A stretch of 64,000 nucleotides of DNA from Rhodosalinus halophilus (lineage in GTDB: Bacteria; Pseudomonadota; Alphaproteobacteria; Rhodobacterales; Rhodobacteraceae). The notes beneath the pieces were generated by a model that saw only the letters and a list, made by a program, of their open reading frames with translations, made no database searches and was not told the DNA's origin. The stretch's first letter is position 1, and each line of letters opens with the position of its first letter. Position numbers and translations under genes: made by a program. The stretch is taken from NCBI RefSeq assembly GCF_003298775.1, contig NZ_QNTQ01000013.1, positions 1-64,000 on the forward strand. Reading direction: 5' to 3'. Positions 44,757-54,261 of the stretch are shown here, piece by piece.

Positions 44757-44846
44757 TCCGGCTCGGCGGATCCGCCCCTGTCCGCATGGCGTGCGCCGTC
44801 AGGCTGTGCTAACGACACCGCGGAGCGACAAGCCCGGGGGGCGGTG

Positions 44847-46022
44847 ATGCGCAGCTTCGATCTTCTCGTGATCGGCGCCGGCCCCGCGGGGGCCGCCGCG
44901 GCGCATGCCTCCGCCGCGAGGGGGTTGCGTGTCGCGCTGATCGACAGGCATGCCTTCCCCCGCAACAAGCTCTGCGGCGGCGGCGTCACCGGGCGCGCGC
45001 GGGCAGAGGCCATGTCGCTTCTGGGGCGTCCCCTTCCCGAGCCGCTTCTCGAGCCGCGCGGCCGTTTCGCCTTTCACGCCGCCGGCGCGCCGCTGGGCGA
45101 GATCGAGGGGGTGCCCCCGGTCTGGATGACGACGCGCGTGGGCTTCGACGCGCATCTCGTCGAGGCGGCGCTCGCGGCCGGGGCCGAGGATCACACCGGG
45201 CGTCCCGTCGCCGAGGTCGATCCGCAGGCGCGTGCGGTCACCTTCCGAGACGGCGAGCGTCTGACCGCCCCGCTGATCGTCGGCGCGGACGGCGCCACCA
45301 GTATCGTCGCCCGCGCGCTCTTCGGCCGCCCCTTCGATCCGGCGCGCATCGGCTTCGCGCTCGAGGTCGAGGCGCCGCCGCCCGAGGCGGCAGCGGCGGC
45401 GCCGGTGCGGATCGATTTCGGCGCCGCCGACTGGGGCTATGGCTGGAGCTTCCCGAAATCGGGCAGCACCACCGTCGGGGTCGGCGGCGTGCATGCGCGC
45501 AACCCCTCGATGAAGACGGCGATGCGCGCCTACATGGCGATGCTGGGCGTGGACCCGGAGCGGGTGAAGGTGCAAGGGGCCTTCCTGCCCTTCGGCGACT
45601 TCCGCAGGGTGCCGGGCCAGAAGCGCGTGATGCTCGCGGGGGATGCCGCGGGGCTCGTCGATCCGCTCACCGGCGAGGGCATCGCCTACGCGCTGGCGAG
45701 CGGCCGCATGGCGGGCGAGGCCGCCGCCCGCGCGCTCGCCCGCGGACGGCCGGAGGCGGCGCTGCGCGACTACGCCCGGGCGCTGCGCCCCATCCATCGC
45801 GCGCTGCGGCACGCGGCGCTCATGGGCCACGTGATCCACGGCACGGCGCTGCGCGACGGGTTTCTCTCCGCCTTCCGACGGTCAGGGCGGCTACGCTACG
45901 ACTACATGCGGATGCTGGGCGGCGAGCTGGAGTATGGCGACATCGCCCGGCGCACCCTGCGCCGCCTGCCCGCGCTCGCCGGTCGGTCGGCTGTCGCGCG
46001 GCTCTCCCCCGCCCGCGGCTGA
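44847..46022 (+). CDS. geranylgeranyl-reductase-family FAD oxidoreductase
   Basis: A 391-residue flavoprotein. It has the FAD motif GAGPAGAAAAHASAARG, then RHAFPRNKLCGGGVTGRA (the CGGG motif of the geranylgeranyl-reductase/BchP-like family) and the second FAD site LAGDAAGLVDPLTGEGI. It probably reduces double bonds of an isoprenoid side chain. No photosynthesis genes are in the window, so it need not be BchP itself. GTG at 44844 precedes ATG 44847 directly; GGGGGG lies upstream. It is convergent with trxC. Confidence 0.87.
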   Translation: MRSFDLLVIGAGPAGAAAAHASAARGLRVALIDRHAFPRNKLCGGGVTGRARAEAMSLLGRPLPEPLLEPRGRFAFHAAGAPLGEIEGVPPVWMTTRVGFDAHLVEAALAAGAEDHTGRPVAEVDPQARAVTFRDGERLTAPLIVGADGATSIVARALFGRPFDPARIGFALEVEAPPPEAAAAAPVRIDFGAADWGYGWSFPKSGSTTVGVGGVHARNPSMKTAMRAYMAMLGVDPERVKVQGAFLPFGDFRRVPGQKRVMLAGDAAGLVDPLTGEGIAYALASGRMAGEAAARALARGRPEAALRDYARALRPIHRALRHAALMGHVIHGTALRDGFLSAFRRSGRLRYDYMRMLGGELEYGDIARRTLRRLPALAGRSAVARLSPARG

Positions 46023-46027
46023 GGGCC

Positions 46028-46462
46028 TCAGCCCAGCCGCGCCACCCAGGCCTCGATATCGCCCGCGCGCATCGCCCCGCTCTGGCGCGCGCGCTCGCGC
46101 CCGCCAGACCAGCCGACCACCGTGGGGATGCCGCGAATGCCGTGCCGGGCGCCCGCCTCCGGGAAATCCTGCGTGTTGAGCTTCACCAGCCGGGCGCGGC
46201 CCCGCAGCGCGCCTGCGGCGCGGGAATACTCCGGCGCCATCATCCGGCACGGGCCGCACCAGGGCGCCCAGAAATCCGCGACGAGCGGCAGATCGTCGGT
46301 GCGCGCCGCCTTGTCGAGGATCTTCGGATCCACCTCGACGGCCTTCGACGGGATGAGCGGCGCGCCGCAGGTGCCGCATTTCGGCCCCGCGGTCAGCCGC
46401 TCCGCCGGCACCCGGTTCACCTGTCCGCAGTCGAGACAGGTCACTTTCTTCGCCGCACTCAT
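46028..46462 (-). CDS. trxC: thioredoxin TrxC (thioredoxin 2)
   Basis: A 144-residue disulfide reductase. The N-terminal zinc ribbon (C9, C12, C29, C32) is followed by a thioredoxin fold with the active site WCGPC (C69, C72) and the cis-Pro loop GIPTV. This is the layout of thioredoxin 2. GGAGG lies 6 nt before the ATG. Confidence 0.94.
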   Translation of the reverse strand: MSAAKKVTCLDCGQVNRVPAERLTAGPKCGTCGAPLIPSKAVEVDPKILDKAARTDDLPLVADFWAPWCGPCRMMAPEYSRAAGALRGRARLVKLNTQDFPEAGARHGIRGIPTVVGWSGGRERARQSGAMRAGDIEAWVARLG

Positions 46463-46496
46463 CGTCCGCCTCCAGTGATACACATTCCGATTTCAC

Positions 46497-46524
46497 CATA
46501 TATATTCGCCGCGCCGGCGCGCAA
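46497..46524 (-). promoter_or_regulatory. likely trxC promoter
   Basis: Read on the minus strand, TTGCGC (46524-46519), a 16-base spacer and TATATG (46502-46497) form a sigma-70-like promoter about 35 bp before the trxC start. The AT-rich box is conspicuous in this GC-rich sequence. Confidence 0.45.
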
Positions 46525-46699
46525 GTCCCGGTTGACGCAGCGTCCGCCCCGGCGCGCTTCGCAAAAAAGTTGCGCGGCGGGACATGTTGACTAGTCTTCA
46601 CGGGAACCGCCACGCGCCCCGGGAAGAGGCGCAGCGGCACCACAGGGAGGACCGGCGCGGGGCGCGAGCCCCTGACCGGGCAGGGAGCGACCGACAGGG

Positions 46700-47461
46700 A
46701 TGCTGAGCGTCAGCGACCTTCACCTGTCCTTCGGCGGCATCAAGGCGCTGCAGGGCATCACCTTCGAGGCGAAGCCGGGCGAGATCACCGGCGTCATCGG
46801 CCCGAACGGGGCGGGAAAGACGAGCCTCTTCAACGCGATATCGGGGTTCTACACCCCCGATCGCGGGCGCGTCGCCTTCGCGGGCCGCGACATCACGGGG
46901 CTCACGCCGGACAAGCGCGCGGAGCTGGGCATCGCGCGCACCTTTCAGAACATCGCGCTCTTCCGCGGCATGACCGTGCTCGACAACATCAAGCTCGGCG
47001 GGCACACGCGGCTGAAGACCAACGTCTGGCAGGCGCTCGCCTATTTCGGTCCGGCGCGGCGCGAGGAGCTCGCCTTCCGCGCCGAGATCGAGGAGCGGGT
47101 GATCGATTTCCTCGAGATCGACCACATCCGCAAGGCGCCGATCACCGCCCTGCCCTACGGCCTGCAGAAGCGCGTGGAGCTCGGCCGCGCGCTGGCCATG
47201 CGGCCCAAGGTGCTGATGCTGGACGAGCCGGTGGCCGGCATGAACCGGGAAGAGACCGCCGACATGGCGCGCTTCATCCTCGACGTGCAGGAAGAGTTCG
47301 GCACCACCATCTTGCTGGTGGAACACGACATGGCGCTGGTGATGGACATCTGCTCCCACATCGTCGTGCTCAATTTCGGCCAGCAGATCGCGGAAGGCAC
47401 GCCGGCCGAGGTCAGCCGCGACGACGAGGTGATCGAGGCCTATCTGGGCGCGGCGGCCTGA
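46700..47461 (+). CDS. branched-chain-amino-acid-type ABC transporter ATP-binding protein (LivG-like)
   Basis: A 253-residue ATPase with Walker A GPNGAGKTS, the ARTFQNIALFRGMTV Q-loop block of LivG proteins, signature LPYGLQKRVELGRAL and Walker B VLMLDEPVAGMN. It is the first gene of a six-gene operon that runs to the acyl-CoA ligase. The 237 bp before it hold the divergent promoters with trxC; TTGCGC at 46570 is a weak candidate -35 for this operon. Confidence 0.93.
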   Translation: MLSVSDLHLSFGGIKALQGITFEAKPGEITGVIGPNGAGKTSLFNAISGFYTPDRGRVAFAGRDITGLTPDKRAELGIARTFQNIALFRGMTVLDNIKLGGHTRLKTNVWQALAYFGPARREELAFRAEIEERVIDFLEIDHIRKAPITALPYGLQKRVELGRALAMRPKVLMLDEPVAGMNREETADMARFILDVQEEFGTTILLVEHDMALVMDICSHIVVLNFGQQIAEGTPAEVSRDDEVIEAYLGAAA

Positions 47462-47471
47462 AGGGGGAGAG

Positions 47472-48476
47472 ATGGGACAGTTCCTGCAGTTCGCGATCAA
47501 CGGGCTGATGTCGGGCGCGATCTACGCGCTGATCGCGGTGGGCATCGTCTCGGTCTTCAAGGCGACGAAGGTCGTGAACTTCGCCCACGGCTACGTCATC
47601 ATGGTGGGCGCCTATTTCTACTACACCTTCGCGGTGCTGATCCCCGGCGCCGAGTGGGCGCCCGCCTGGCTCGCCTCGTGGCAGCCCGGCTGGCTGATGG
47701 AGATGCGCGAGGGGCTGCCGATGTTCTCGCCCATGGGCGCGGTGCTCGACTGGGTGCAGAACCTGCCGCGCATCCTCTTCGGTCTCGCGGGCGCGGTGCT
47801 GGCCAACGCCGCGCTGGGGCTTCTCATCGAGCGGACGTTGATGCGCCCGCTGATGGGGCAGTCGGTCTTCGCGATGATCATGATAACCGTGGGCCTGATC
47901 TCGATCCTCGCGGGCGCGGCGCAGCTCGTCTGGACGGCGGACGCCGATTTCGTCCCCCACATCGCGCCCAACGCGCCGGTGCGCTTCGAGATGTTCGGAA
48001 CGACCATCTTCCTCTTCGGCGCGGACATCGTGAACATGATCGTGGCGCTCCTGATCTTCGGGGCGATCGTCGCGATGGTGCGCTTCACCAAGTCCGGCGT
48101 CGCGATCCGCGCCACCGCCGAGGATCAGTCCACCGCCTATTCCATGGGCATCTCGGTGCCCAAAGTCTTCAGCCGCGCCTGGATGCTGGCCGCCGCCACC
48201 GGCGCCATCGCGGGGGCGATCCTGGCCACCCGTAACGGCATCTCGCCCTCGCTCGGGCTCTTCGGCTTCTCGGTGCTGGCGATCGTGCTGATGGGCGGGC
48301 TCGACAGCTACGTGGGCGTCTTCATCGCGGCGCTCGCGGTGGGCGTGCTCGAGGCCATGACGCAGTGGCAGCTCGGCGGCGACTGGGCCGAGATCGTGCC
48401 TTACGTCGCCGTTCTGGTCGTCATCCTGATCCGGCCGCACGGGCTCTTCGGGCAGAAGGAGGTCGAGCGGATATGA
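47472..48476 (+). CDS. branched-chain-amino-acid-type ABC transporter permease (LivH-like)
   Basis: A 334-residue inner-membrane permease with about eight spans. INGLMSGAIYALIAVG at the N-terminus and the RATAEDQSTAYSMGI loop, which contacts the ATPase, are typical of LivH. It follows LivG after 10 bp (GGGGGAG as ribosome binding site) and overlaps the LivM start by 4 bp. A longer periplasmic loop (residues about 55-90) than in E. coli LivH hints at a different substrate. Confidence 0.93.
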   Translation: MGQFLQFAINGLMSGAIYALIAVGIVSVFKATKVVNFAHGYVIMVGAYFYYTFAVLIPGAEWAPAWLASWQPGWLMEMREGLPMFSPMGAVLDWVQNLPRILFGLAGAVLANAALGLLIERTLMRPLMGQSVFAMIMITVGLISILAGAAQLVWTADADFVPHIAPNAPVRFEMFGTTIFLFGADIVNMIVALLIFGAIVAMVRFTKSGVAIRATAEDQSTAYSMGISVPKVFSRAWMLAAATGAIAGAILATRNGISPSLGLFGFSVLAIVLMGGLDSYVGVFIAALAVGVLEAMTQWQLGGDWAEIVPYVAVLVVILIRPHGLFGQKEVERI

Positions 48477-49540
48477 TCACCGGCAACCTCAAGGCCTCCT
48501 ACGCCGCCGACGAGCGGGTCTTCGACAACCGCAACAAGTGGGCCTTCTTCGCGGCCTCGCTTGCGGTGCTCGCCGGCATGGCCGGTTTCGCCAACGACTA
48601 CGTGATCCTCGTGGCCTGCCAGATGGGGATCCTGCTGATCGCCGTGGTCGGCGTGAACGTGGTGACGGGATACACGGGCCTGATATCGCTGGGCCACGCG
48701 GCCTTCGTCGCAGTGGGCGCCTACACGGTGGCGATCTTCCACGCGGGCTTCGCGGGGGTGATCCCCGACGGGCTCATGGCGCTGATCGCCATTCCAGTGG
48801 CGGTGGCGGTGAGTGCGCTCGTCGGCATCATCGTCGGCCTGCCCTCGCTGCGGGTGAAGGGGCTCTACCTCGCCGTGGCGACTCTCAGCGCCAATTTCAT
48901 CGTGATCTTCCTGATCGAGCAGGAGGCCTTCGCCCACTGGACGGGCGGCATGGTGGGCATCAACACGCCGGCGCCCGACTTCTTCGGCTGGGAACTCGAC
49001 ACCAAGCGCGAGATGTTCGTGCTGATCGCGGCGCTGGGGGTGCTCACCCTGCTTGCGGTGCAGAACCTCTTTCGCACGCGGGTGGGCCGGGCCTTCATCG
49101 CGATCCGCGACCGCGACTATTCGGCCGAGATCATGGGCATCTCGCTGCTGCGCTACAAGCTCACCAGCTTCGCGATCTCGGCGGCGCTCTGCGGACTGTC
49201 GGGGGCGCTCTTCGCCTATTTCTACGCCCGCATCCTGCCCGAGCAATTCGAGCTCGCGCTGTCGCTGGAGCTCGTCGCGGCGATGATCGTGGGCGGCATG
49301 GGGCGCACGATGGGGCCCGTGTTCGGCGTGATCGTGATCGTCATGGTGCCCGAGGTCATCAAGTCGCTCTTCGGCGTGGCCACGGGCGGCGAGGCCAGCA
49401 TGGCGCAGCTCCTCGCGCCCTTGCAGGACATCGCCTTCGGCCTTCTGATCGTGCTATTCCTGCTCTTCGAGCCCCTCGGCCTCAACCACATGGCGGACCG
49501 GGCGCTCAGGGCCATGAACCGCTGGCCCTTCGCCCGATGA
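48473..49540 (+). CDS. branched-chain-amino-acid-type ABC transporter permease (LivM-like)
   Basis: A 355-residue inner-membrane permease. VTGYTGLISLGHAAFVAVGAY is the hallmark LivM block, and AIRDRDYSAEIMGI is the coupling loop. It overlaps the LivH-like gene by 4 bp (ATGA) and is followed after 50 bp by the binding-protein gene. Confidence 0.93.
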   Translation: MITGNLKASYAADERVFDNRNKWAFFAASLAVLAGMAGFANDYVILVACQMGILLIAVVGVNVVTGYTGLISLGHAAFVAVGAYTVAIFHAGFAGVIPDGLMALIAIPVAVAVSALVGIIVGLPSLRVKGLYLAVATLSANFIVIFLIEQEAFAHWTGGMVGINTPAPDFFGWELDTKREMFVLIAALGVLTLLAVQNLFRTRVGRAFIAIRDRDYSAEIMGISLLRYKLTSFAISAALCGLSGALFAYFYARILPEQFELALSLELVAAMIVGGMGRTMGPVFGVIVIVMVPEVIKSLFGVATGGEASMAQLLAPLQDIAFGLLIVLFLLFEPLGLNHMADRALRAMNRWPFAR

Positions 49541-49590
49541 GGCCCAAGACCAAGAACACGCGAGACCCAAACCCAGGGAGGAAGATCCAG

Positions 49591-50796
49591 ATGACACTGA
49601 CGAGACGCAGTTTCCTCGCCACAGGCGCCGCGGCCTCGGCCGCGATCGGCACGCCGATGATCCTGCGCGCGCAGCCCAGCGAATACGTCTTCGGCTCGTC
49701 GCTGCCGATGACCGGCCCCTTCGCCACCGCGGGCCAGCTCGTCGCGCCCGCCCTCAAGATGTTCGAGGATCTGGCGAACGAGGACGGCGGCATCGGCGGC
49801 GTGCCGATCCGCACCACGGCCGAGGACTCGGGCTACATCCCGCAGAACGCGCTCGCCAACTACCAGCGCGCACTCGCGACCGAGCCCAACCTCGTCTACT
49901 ACTATGGCGACTCCACCGGCTTCATGAAGCTCGTCGCGCCCGAGCTCCGGGGCGAGAACGCGCGGCTGATGGGCTCCACCTCCTTCGCCTCCGAGCTCGC
50001 GAAGCCCGAGGAGAACCCCTATCAGTATCTCGCCGGCCCCTCCTACGAGGACCAGTTCGACATCCTGCTCGAGAGCATCGCCAACCAGGGCGGCTCGACC
50101 GTGGCCTTCATCTATTCCAACACCGAGTTCGGCCGCGACCCGCTGGAATCGGGCCGCGCCAAGGCCGAGGAGCTGGGCATCGAGGTGGTGCTGGAGGAGA
50201 GCACCAAGGCGCAGGGCGCGGACATCCCCACCCATGTCACCAAGCTCGCCCAGTCGAACGCGGAATACTGCATCCTGCAGGGCTACGTCACCGGCGTCTG
50301 GCCGCAGCTCATCGGCGGCGCGCGGCAGTTCGGCCTGCCCACGAAGTTCATGGGCACCTTCTGGGGCATGGAGAAGCTGATCGCCGACCGGGTCACGGCC
50401 GAGGCCGGCCCCTTCCTCGACGGCTACCTCGGCGTCATGCCCTACCGCTACTCCTACGACAACGACAACGCGCCGCGCTATGCGCGCTACGCCGAATACC
50501 AGAAGAAGAACTTCGCCGGCACGCCGCTGGAGAACTACATGCCCACCTGGGGCCTGCAGTCGCTCTGCGCGATGGAGCTGGGGCTGATGGCGCTGCGGCA
50601 GGTCCACGAGGAGGGCAAGGAGCTGACCGCCGACAACGCGGCCGAGGCGCTGGCCTCGATCCAGAACTGGGAGTCGGGCGGCTTCTTCGGCGTGCCGGTC
50701 AGCATGCAGGGCAACAAGATCGGGACCGGCCGTGTCTACCAGTACTCGGCCGAGACCAATCTCTTCACGCCCGCCTCGGACTGGTTCACCGTCTGA
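49591..50796 (+). CDS. branched-chain-amino-acid-type substrate-binding protein (LivK-like)
   Basis: A 401-residue exported binding protein of the Leu/Ile/Val-binding fold. The signal MTLTRRSFLATGAAASAAIG has a Tat-like RRSFL motif and ends near LRAQ. The mature protein contains SSLPMTGPFATAGQ, YYYGDSTGFM and YIPQNALANYQ. GGAGG precedes the ATG. Because the operon ends in an acyl-CoA ligase, an aromatic or aliphatic carboxylate is more likely than an amino acid as the ligand. Confidence 0.9.
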   Translation: MTLTRRSFLATGAAASAAIGTPMILRAQPSEYVFGSSLPMTGPFATAGQLVAPALKMFEDLANEDGGIGGVPIRTTAEDSGYIPQNALANYQRALATEPNLVYYYGDSTGFMKLVAPELRGENARLMGSTSFASELAKPEENPYQYLAGPSYEDQFDILLESIANQGGSTVAFIYSNTEFGRDPLESGRAKAEELGIEVVLEESTKAQGADIPTHVTKLAQSNAEYCILQGYVTGVWPQLIGGARQFGLPTKFMGTFWGMEKLIADRVTAEAGPFLDGYLGVMPYRYSYDNDNAPRYARYAEYQKKNFAGTPLENYMPTWGLQSLCAMELGLMALRQVHEEGKELTADNAAEALASIQNWESGGFFGVPVSMQGNKIGTGRVYQYSAETNLFTPASDWFTV

Positions 50797-50803
50797 GCCG
50801 GAA

Positions 50804-50830
50804 AGTCCCGGGCCGTCCCGGCCCGGGACT
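50804..50830 (+). terminator. strong hairpin behind the binding-protein gene
   Basis: AGTCCCGGGCC and its perfect inverse are separated by five bases, 8 bp behind the stop. No T run follows directly. Since the last ATPase and the ligase lie just beyond, it should act as a partial terminator or mRNA 3'-end protector. Confidence 0.6.
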
Positions 50831-50835
50831 GCCTC

Positions 50836-50865
50836 CGGCGGGGGTATTTGAGGACCATTGAAAGG
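50836..50865. repeat. third copy of the GTATTT...GACCATTGAA repeat
   Basis: GGGGTATTTGAGGACCATTGAAAGG matches the arms at 30576-30663 and is preceded by CCTCCGGCGG. Its last bases (AAAGGA) form the ribosome binding site of the LivF-like gene. Confidence 0.7.
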
Positions 50866-50876
50866 ACTGGCCGCCC

Positions 50877-51671
50877 GTGCTGACCATCGAGAACATCGAG
50901 GTGACCTATCACCACGTGGTGCAGGCGCTGCGGGGCCTGTCGCTCGAGGTGCCGGACGGCAAGATCGTCACGCTGCTGGGCACCAACGGCGCGGGCAAGA
51001 CGACGACGCTCAAGGCGGCCTCGAACCTGCTGAAGCTGGAAAACGGCGAGGTCGGCGAGGGGCGGATCCTGTTCAAGGGCCAGGACATCCGCGGGATCGC
51101 GCCCGACCGGCTCGTGCAGCAGGGGCTATTTCACGTGCGCGAGGGGCGGCGGATCTTCGCGGAGATGACCGTCGAGGACAATCTCGTGGCGGCGAGCTAT
51201 GCGCTCGACCGCCGCAACGCCAGGGCCGACTACGACAAGGTCTGGGACTTCTTCCCGGTGCTGAAGGAGCGCCGGCGCCAGATCGCGGGCTATCTCTCGG
51301 GCGGAGAACAGCAGATGCTGGCCTTCGGGCGGGCGATGATCGCACGGCCGCAGCTCATCCTGATGGACGAGCCCTCGCTCGGGCTGGCGCCGAAGGTGGT
51401 CGAGGAGATCTTCGCGACGATCCGGCGGCTCAACGCCGAGGACGGCGTGACGCTGCTGGTGGTGGAGCAGAACGCCGGCGTCGCCTTCTCCGTGGCGGAT
51501 TACGGCTACATCATGGAGCACGGGCAGATCGTCATGGAGGGGCCGGTCGAGAAGCTGCGCGACGACCAGGACATCCGCAGCTTCTACCTCGGCGTGGCCG
51601 AGGAGGGCGAGGCGCGGCAGAGCTTCCGCGACGTGAAACACTACAAGCGCCGCAAGCGCTGGCTGAGCTGA
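50877..51671 (+). CDS. branched-chain-amino-acid-type ABC transporter ATP-binding protein (LivF-like)
   Basis: A 264-residue ATPase: Walker A GTNGAGKTT, signature LSGGEQQMLAFGRAM, Walker B LILMDEPSLGLAPK, all standard for LivF. The C-terminus has about 25 extra basic residues (SFRDVKHYKRRKRWLS). The start is GTG at 50877, with AAAGGA provided by the intergenic repeat. It is followed by the ligase after 10 bp. Confidence 0.93.
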   Translation: MLTIENIEVTYHHVVQALRGLSLEVPDGKIVTLLGTNGAGKTTTLKAASNLLKLENGEVGEGRILFKGQDIRGIAPDRLVQQGLFHVREGRRIFAEMTVEDNLVAASYALDRRNARADYDKVWDFFPVLKERRRQIAGYLSGGEQQMLAFGRAMIARPQLILMDEPSLGLAPKVVEEIFATIRRLNAEDGVTLLVVEQNAGVAFSVADYGYIMEHGQIVMEGPVEKLRDDQDIRSFYLGVAEEGEARQSFRDVKHYKRRKRWLS

Positions 51672-51681
51672 GGAGAGGGCC

Positions 51682-53487
51682 ATGGCACGGACCGTCCGCA
51701 CGCAGGTGGAGATGATCGCGGGCCACGCCAAGGCCGCCCCCGACCGCGTGGCGATGCGCCAGAAGGAGTTCGGCATCTGGCAGGAACTGACCTGGGCCGG
51801 GCTGGACGAAATCTCCCGCGCGCTGGCGGCCGGGCTGATCGAGCTGGGCATGGATCACGGCGCCCATTGCGGGATTCTCAGCGAGAACCGGCAGGAATGG
51901 GTGCTGGCGCAGTTCGGCATCGCGGCGGCGGGGGGCGTCGTGGTGGGCATGTATCCCACGAGTCCGGCGGCGGAGATCGAGCATCTGGTCAACGCGTCGG
52001 ACACCGAGATCCTGTTCATCGAGGACCAGGAACAGCTCGACAAGATCGTGGAGCTCCGGGGGCGGCTGCCGAAGCTGCGCCAGCTCATCGTCTTCGACCC
52101 CCGGGGCACCGGCCAGAGCCGGGAGCTCAATCTCGTGAGCTTCGAGGCGCTGATGGACCGCGGGCGCGCGGCGCTCGAGCGCCGGCGCACCGAGATCACG
52201 CGCCGCCAGGCGCTGGTGAGGGGCGACGACACCGCGATGATGGTCTTCACCTCGGGCTCGACGGGGCTGCCCAAGGCCGCGATGATCAGCCACGCGAACC
52301 TCTCGGCCGCGGCGGAGTATTCGCGCGAAATCTTCGCCGATTTCCCGCCGGGCACCAACGTGCTGAGCTATCTCCCGCTCTGCCACATCGCCGAGCAGAA
52401 CGTGACGGTGACCAATGCGCTCGCCGGGCAGATGGTGATGAACTTCGGCGAATCCTTGCGCACCATCCGCCTCGACCTGCGCGACGTGGCGCCCGAGATC
52501 TTCTTCGGCGTGCCGCGGATCTGGGAGAAGACGCAGGCCGAGATCAGCGTGCAGGCGGCGACCGCGGGGCGGCTCAGGCGGCCGGTGATCCTCAAGGCGC
52601 TGAAGGTGGCCAGGGAGCTGGGCGCGAAGCGGCGCGACCGCTGGAGCGCCGCGGACCGGCTGCGCTGGCGGTTCTGGGATCTGCTGATCTACCGCCACAT
52701 CCGCAGCTACCTCGGGCTCTCGCGCTGCCGCTTCGCGATCACGGCGGCGGCGCCGATCTCGGAGGATCTGCTGGCCTTCGTTCGCGGCATCGGCATCAAC
52801 GCGCGCGAGGCCTGGGGGATGTCCGAGACGACCGGCGCGGCGACGATCCAGCCCGACTGGGGCTGCTCCGACGGGCGCGTGGGCTTCTTCATTGAGGGGA
52901 TGGAGCACCGGATCGCGGAGGACGGCGAGCTGCTGGTGCGGGGGCCCATCGTCTTCAAGGGCTACTACAGGAACGAGGACGCCACCGCCGAGACGATCAC
53001 CGAGGACGGCTGGCTGCACACCGGCGACGTGGCCGAGCACGCGCCCGACGGCTCGATCACGCTGGTCGACCGGAAGAAGGACATCATGATCAACGCCGCC
53101 GGCAAGAACCTCTCGCCCTCGCTGATCGAGAACGTGATGAAGTCGAGCCCCTACATCAAGGAATGCATCGTCATCGCGGACCGGCGGCAGTATGTGACCG
53201 CGCTGGTTCAGATCGACATGGACACGGTGCGCATCTGGGCCGAGAACCAGAAGCTCGCCTACACCACCTTCCGCTCGCTGGCCGAGAACCCGCGCGTGCA
53301 GGAACTGATCGAGGGCGAGGTGGAGCGGCTGAACCGCCAGCTCGCGCGCGTCGAGCAGGTCAAGAAGGTCTGGCTGCTGCCCAAGGAGCTCGACCACGAC
53401 GACGGCGAGGTGACGGCGACGATGAAGGTGCGCCGCGCCAAGATCTACCAGTCCTACGGCGACCAGATCGAGGCGCTCTACGCCTGA
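51682..53487 (+). CDS. AMP-dependent acyl-CoA ligase (long-chain type)
   Basis: A 601-residue adenylate-forming enzyme that activates a carboxylic acid to its CoA ester. The P-loop-like motif FTSGSTGLPKAAM, the AWGMSETTG block and the late DRKKDIMINAAGKN hinge motif are intact. The length matches the long-chain FadD/FAA group. It is the last gene of the Liv-type operon, with GAGAGGG before the ATG, so it probably activates the imported acid and traps it in the cell. Confidence 0.9.
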   Translation: MARTVRTQVEMIAGHAKAAPDRVAMRQKEFGIWQELTWAGLDEISRALAAGLIELGMDHGAHCGILSENRQEWVLAQFGIAAAGGVVVGMYPTSPAAEIEHLVNASDTEILFIEDQEQLDKIVELRGRLPKLRQLIVFDPRGTGQSRELNLVSFEALMDRGRAALERRRTEITRRQALVRGDDTAMMVFTSGSTGLPKAAMISHANLSAAAEYSREIFADFPPGTNVLSYLPLCHIAEQNVTVTNALAGQMVMNFGESLRTIRLDLRDVAPEIFFGVPRIWEKTQAEISVQAATAGRLRRPVILKALKVARELGAKRRDRWSAADRLRWRFWDLLIYRHIRSYLGLSRCRFAITAAAPISEDLLAFVRGIGINAREAWGMSETTGAATIQPDWGCSDGRVGFFIEGMEHRIAEDGELLVRGPIVFKGYYRNEDATAETITEDGWLHTGDVAEHAPDGSITLVDRKKDIMINAAGKNLSPSLIENVMKSSPYIKECIVIADRRQYVTALVQIDMDTVRIWAENQKLAYTTFRSLAENPRVQELIEGEVERLNRQLARVEQVKKVWLLPKELDHDDGEVTATMKVRRAKIYQSYGDQIEALYA

Positions 53488-53508
53488 TCGCGCCGCCGCC
53501 CCGGGGGG

Positions 53509-54261
53509 TCACGCGGGCCGGAGCCTTTCCAGCACCTCCAGCGGCAGCGGCAGCACGATCGTCGAGGCGGGGCTCGCGGCGGCGTCCTGCAGCGAGTTCA
53601 GGTAGCGCAGCTGCATCGCGTAGGCATTGTCGCCGATGGTCTGGCTGGCCTCCACCAGCTTCTGCGCCGCCTGCGCCTCGCCCTCGGCCGAGATCACCCG
53701 GGCGCGACGGTCACGCTCGGCCTCCGCCTGCCGGGCGATGGCGCGCACCATGGAGTCGTCGATGTCGACATGCTTGATCTCGACGTTGGTGACCTTGATC
53801 CCCCATGGATCGGTCTGGGTGTCGAGAATCTCCTGGATGTCGGCGTTGAGCCGCTCGCGCTCGGAGAGCATCGTGTCGAGCTCGTGCTTGCCCAGCGTCG
53901 AGCGCAGCGTGGTCTGCGCGAGCTGGCTGGTGGCGGCGCGGAAGTTGGCGACCGAGATCACCGAACGCTCGGGATCGACGACGCGGAAATAGAGCACCGC
54001 GTTGACCTTGGCCGAGACGTTGTCCTTCGAGATGATGTCCTGGCTCGGCACGTCCTCGACGAAGACGCGCAGATCGACGCGCTCCATCTGCTGGATGAAG
54101 GGAATGATGATCACGAGGCCGGGGCCGGTGACCTTGGTGAAGCGGCCGAGGGTGAAGACCACGCCGCGTTCGTATTCGCGCAGGATGCGAATGGCCGCCG
54201 CGAGGAAGGCGACCACCAGGATGGCGATCAGGATGTAGATGAGCAGGTTGGTGTCGATCAT
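53509..54261 (-). CDS. stomatin/slipin family SPFH protein
   Basis: A 250-residue membrane-anchored protein: one N-terminal helix ([19 protein letters not shown]) and a band-7/SPFH domain ([34 protein letters not shown]). A short coiled coil ([20 protein letters not shown]) mediates oligomers. It forms membrane microdomains together with NfeD, whose gene overlaps it by 4 bp, the usual stomatin-NfeD operon. Confidence 0.93.
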   Translation of the reverse strand: MIDTNLLIYILIAILVVAFLAAAIRILREYERGVVFTLGRFTKVTGPGLVIIIPFIQQMERVDLRVFVEDVPSQDIISKDNVSAKVNAVLYFRVVDPERSVISVANFRAATSQLAQTTLRSTLGKHELDTMLSERERLNADIQEILDTQTDPWGIKVTNVEIKHVDIDDSMVRAIARQAEAERDRRARVISAEGEAQAAQKLVEASQTIGDNAYAMQLRYLNSLQDAAASPASTIVLPLPLEVLERLRPA

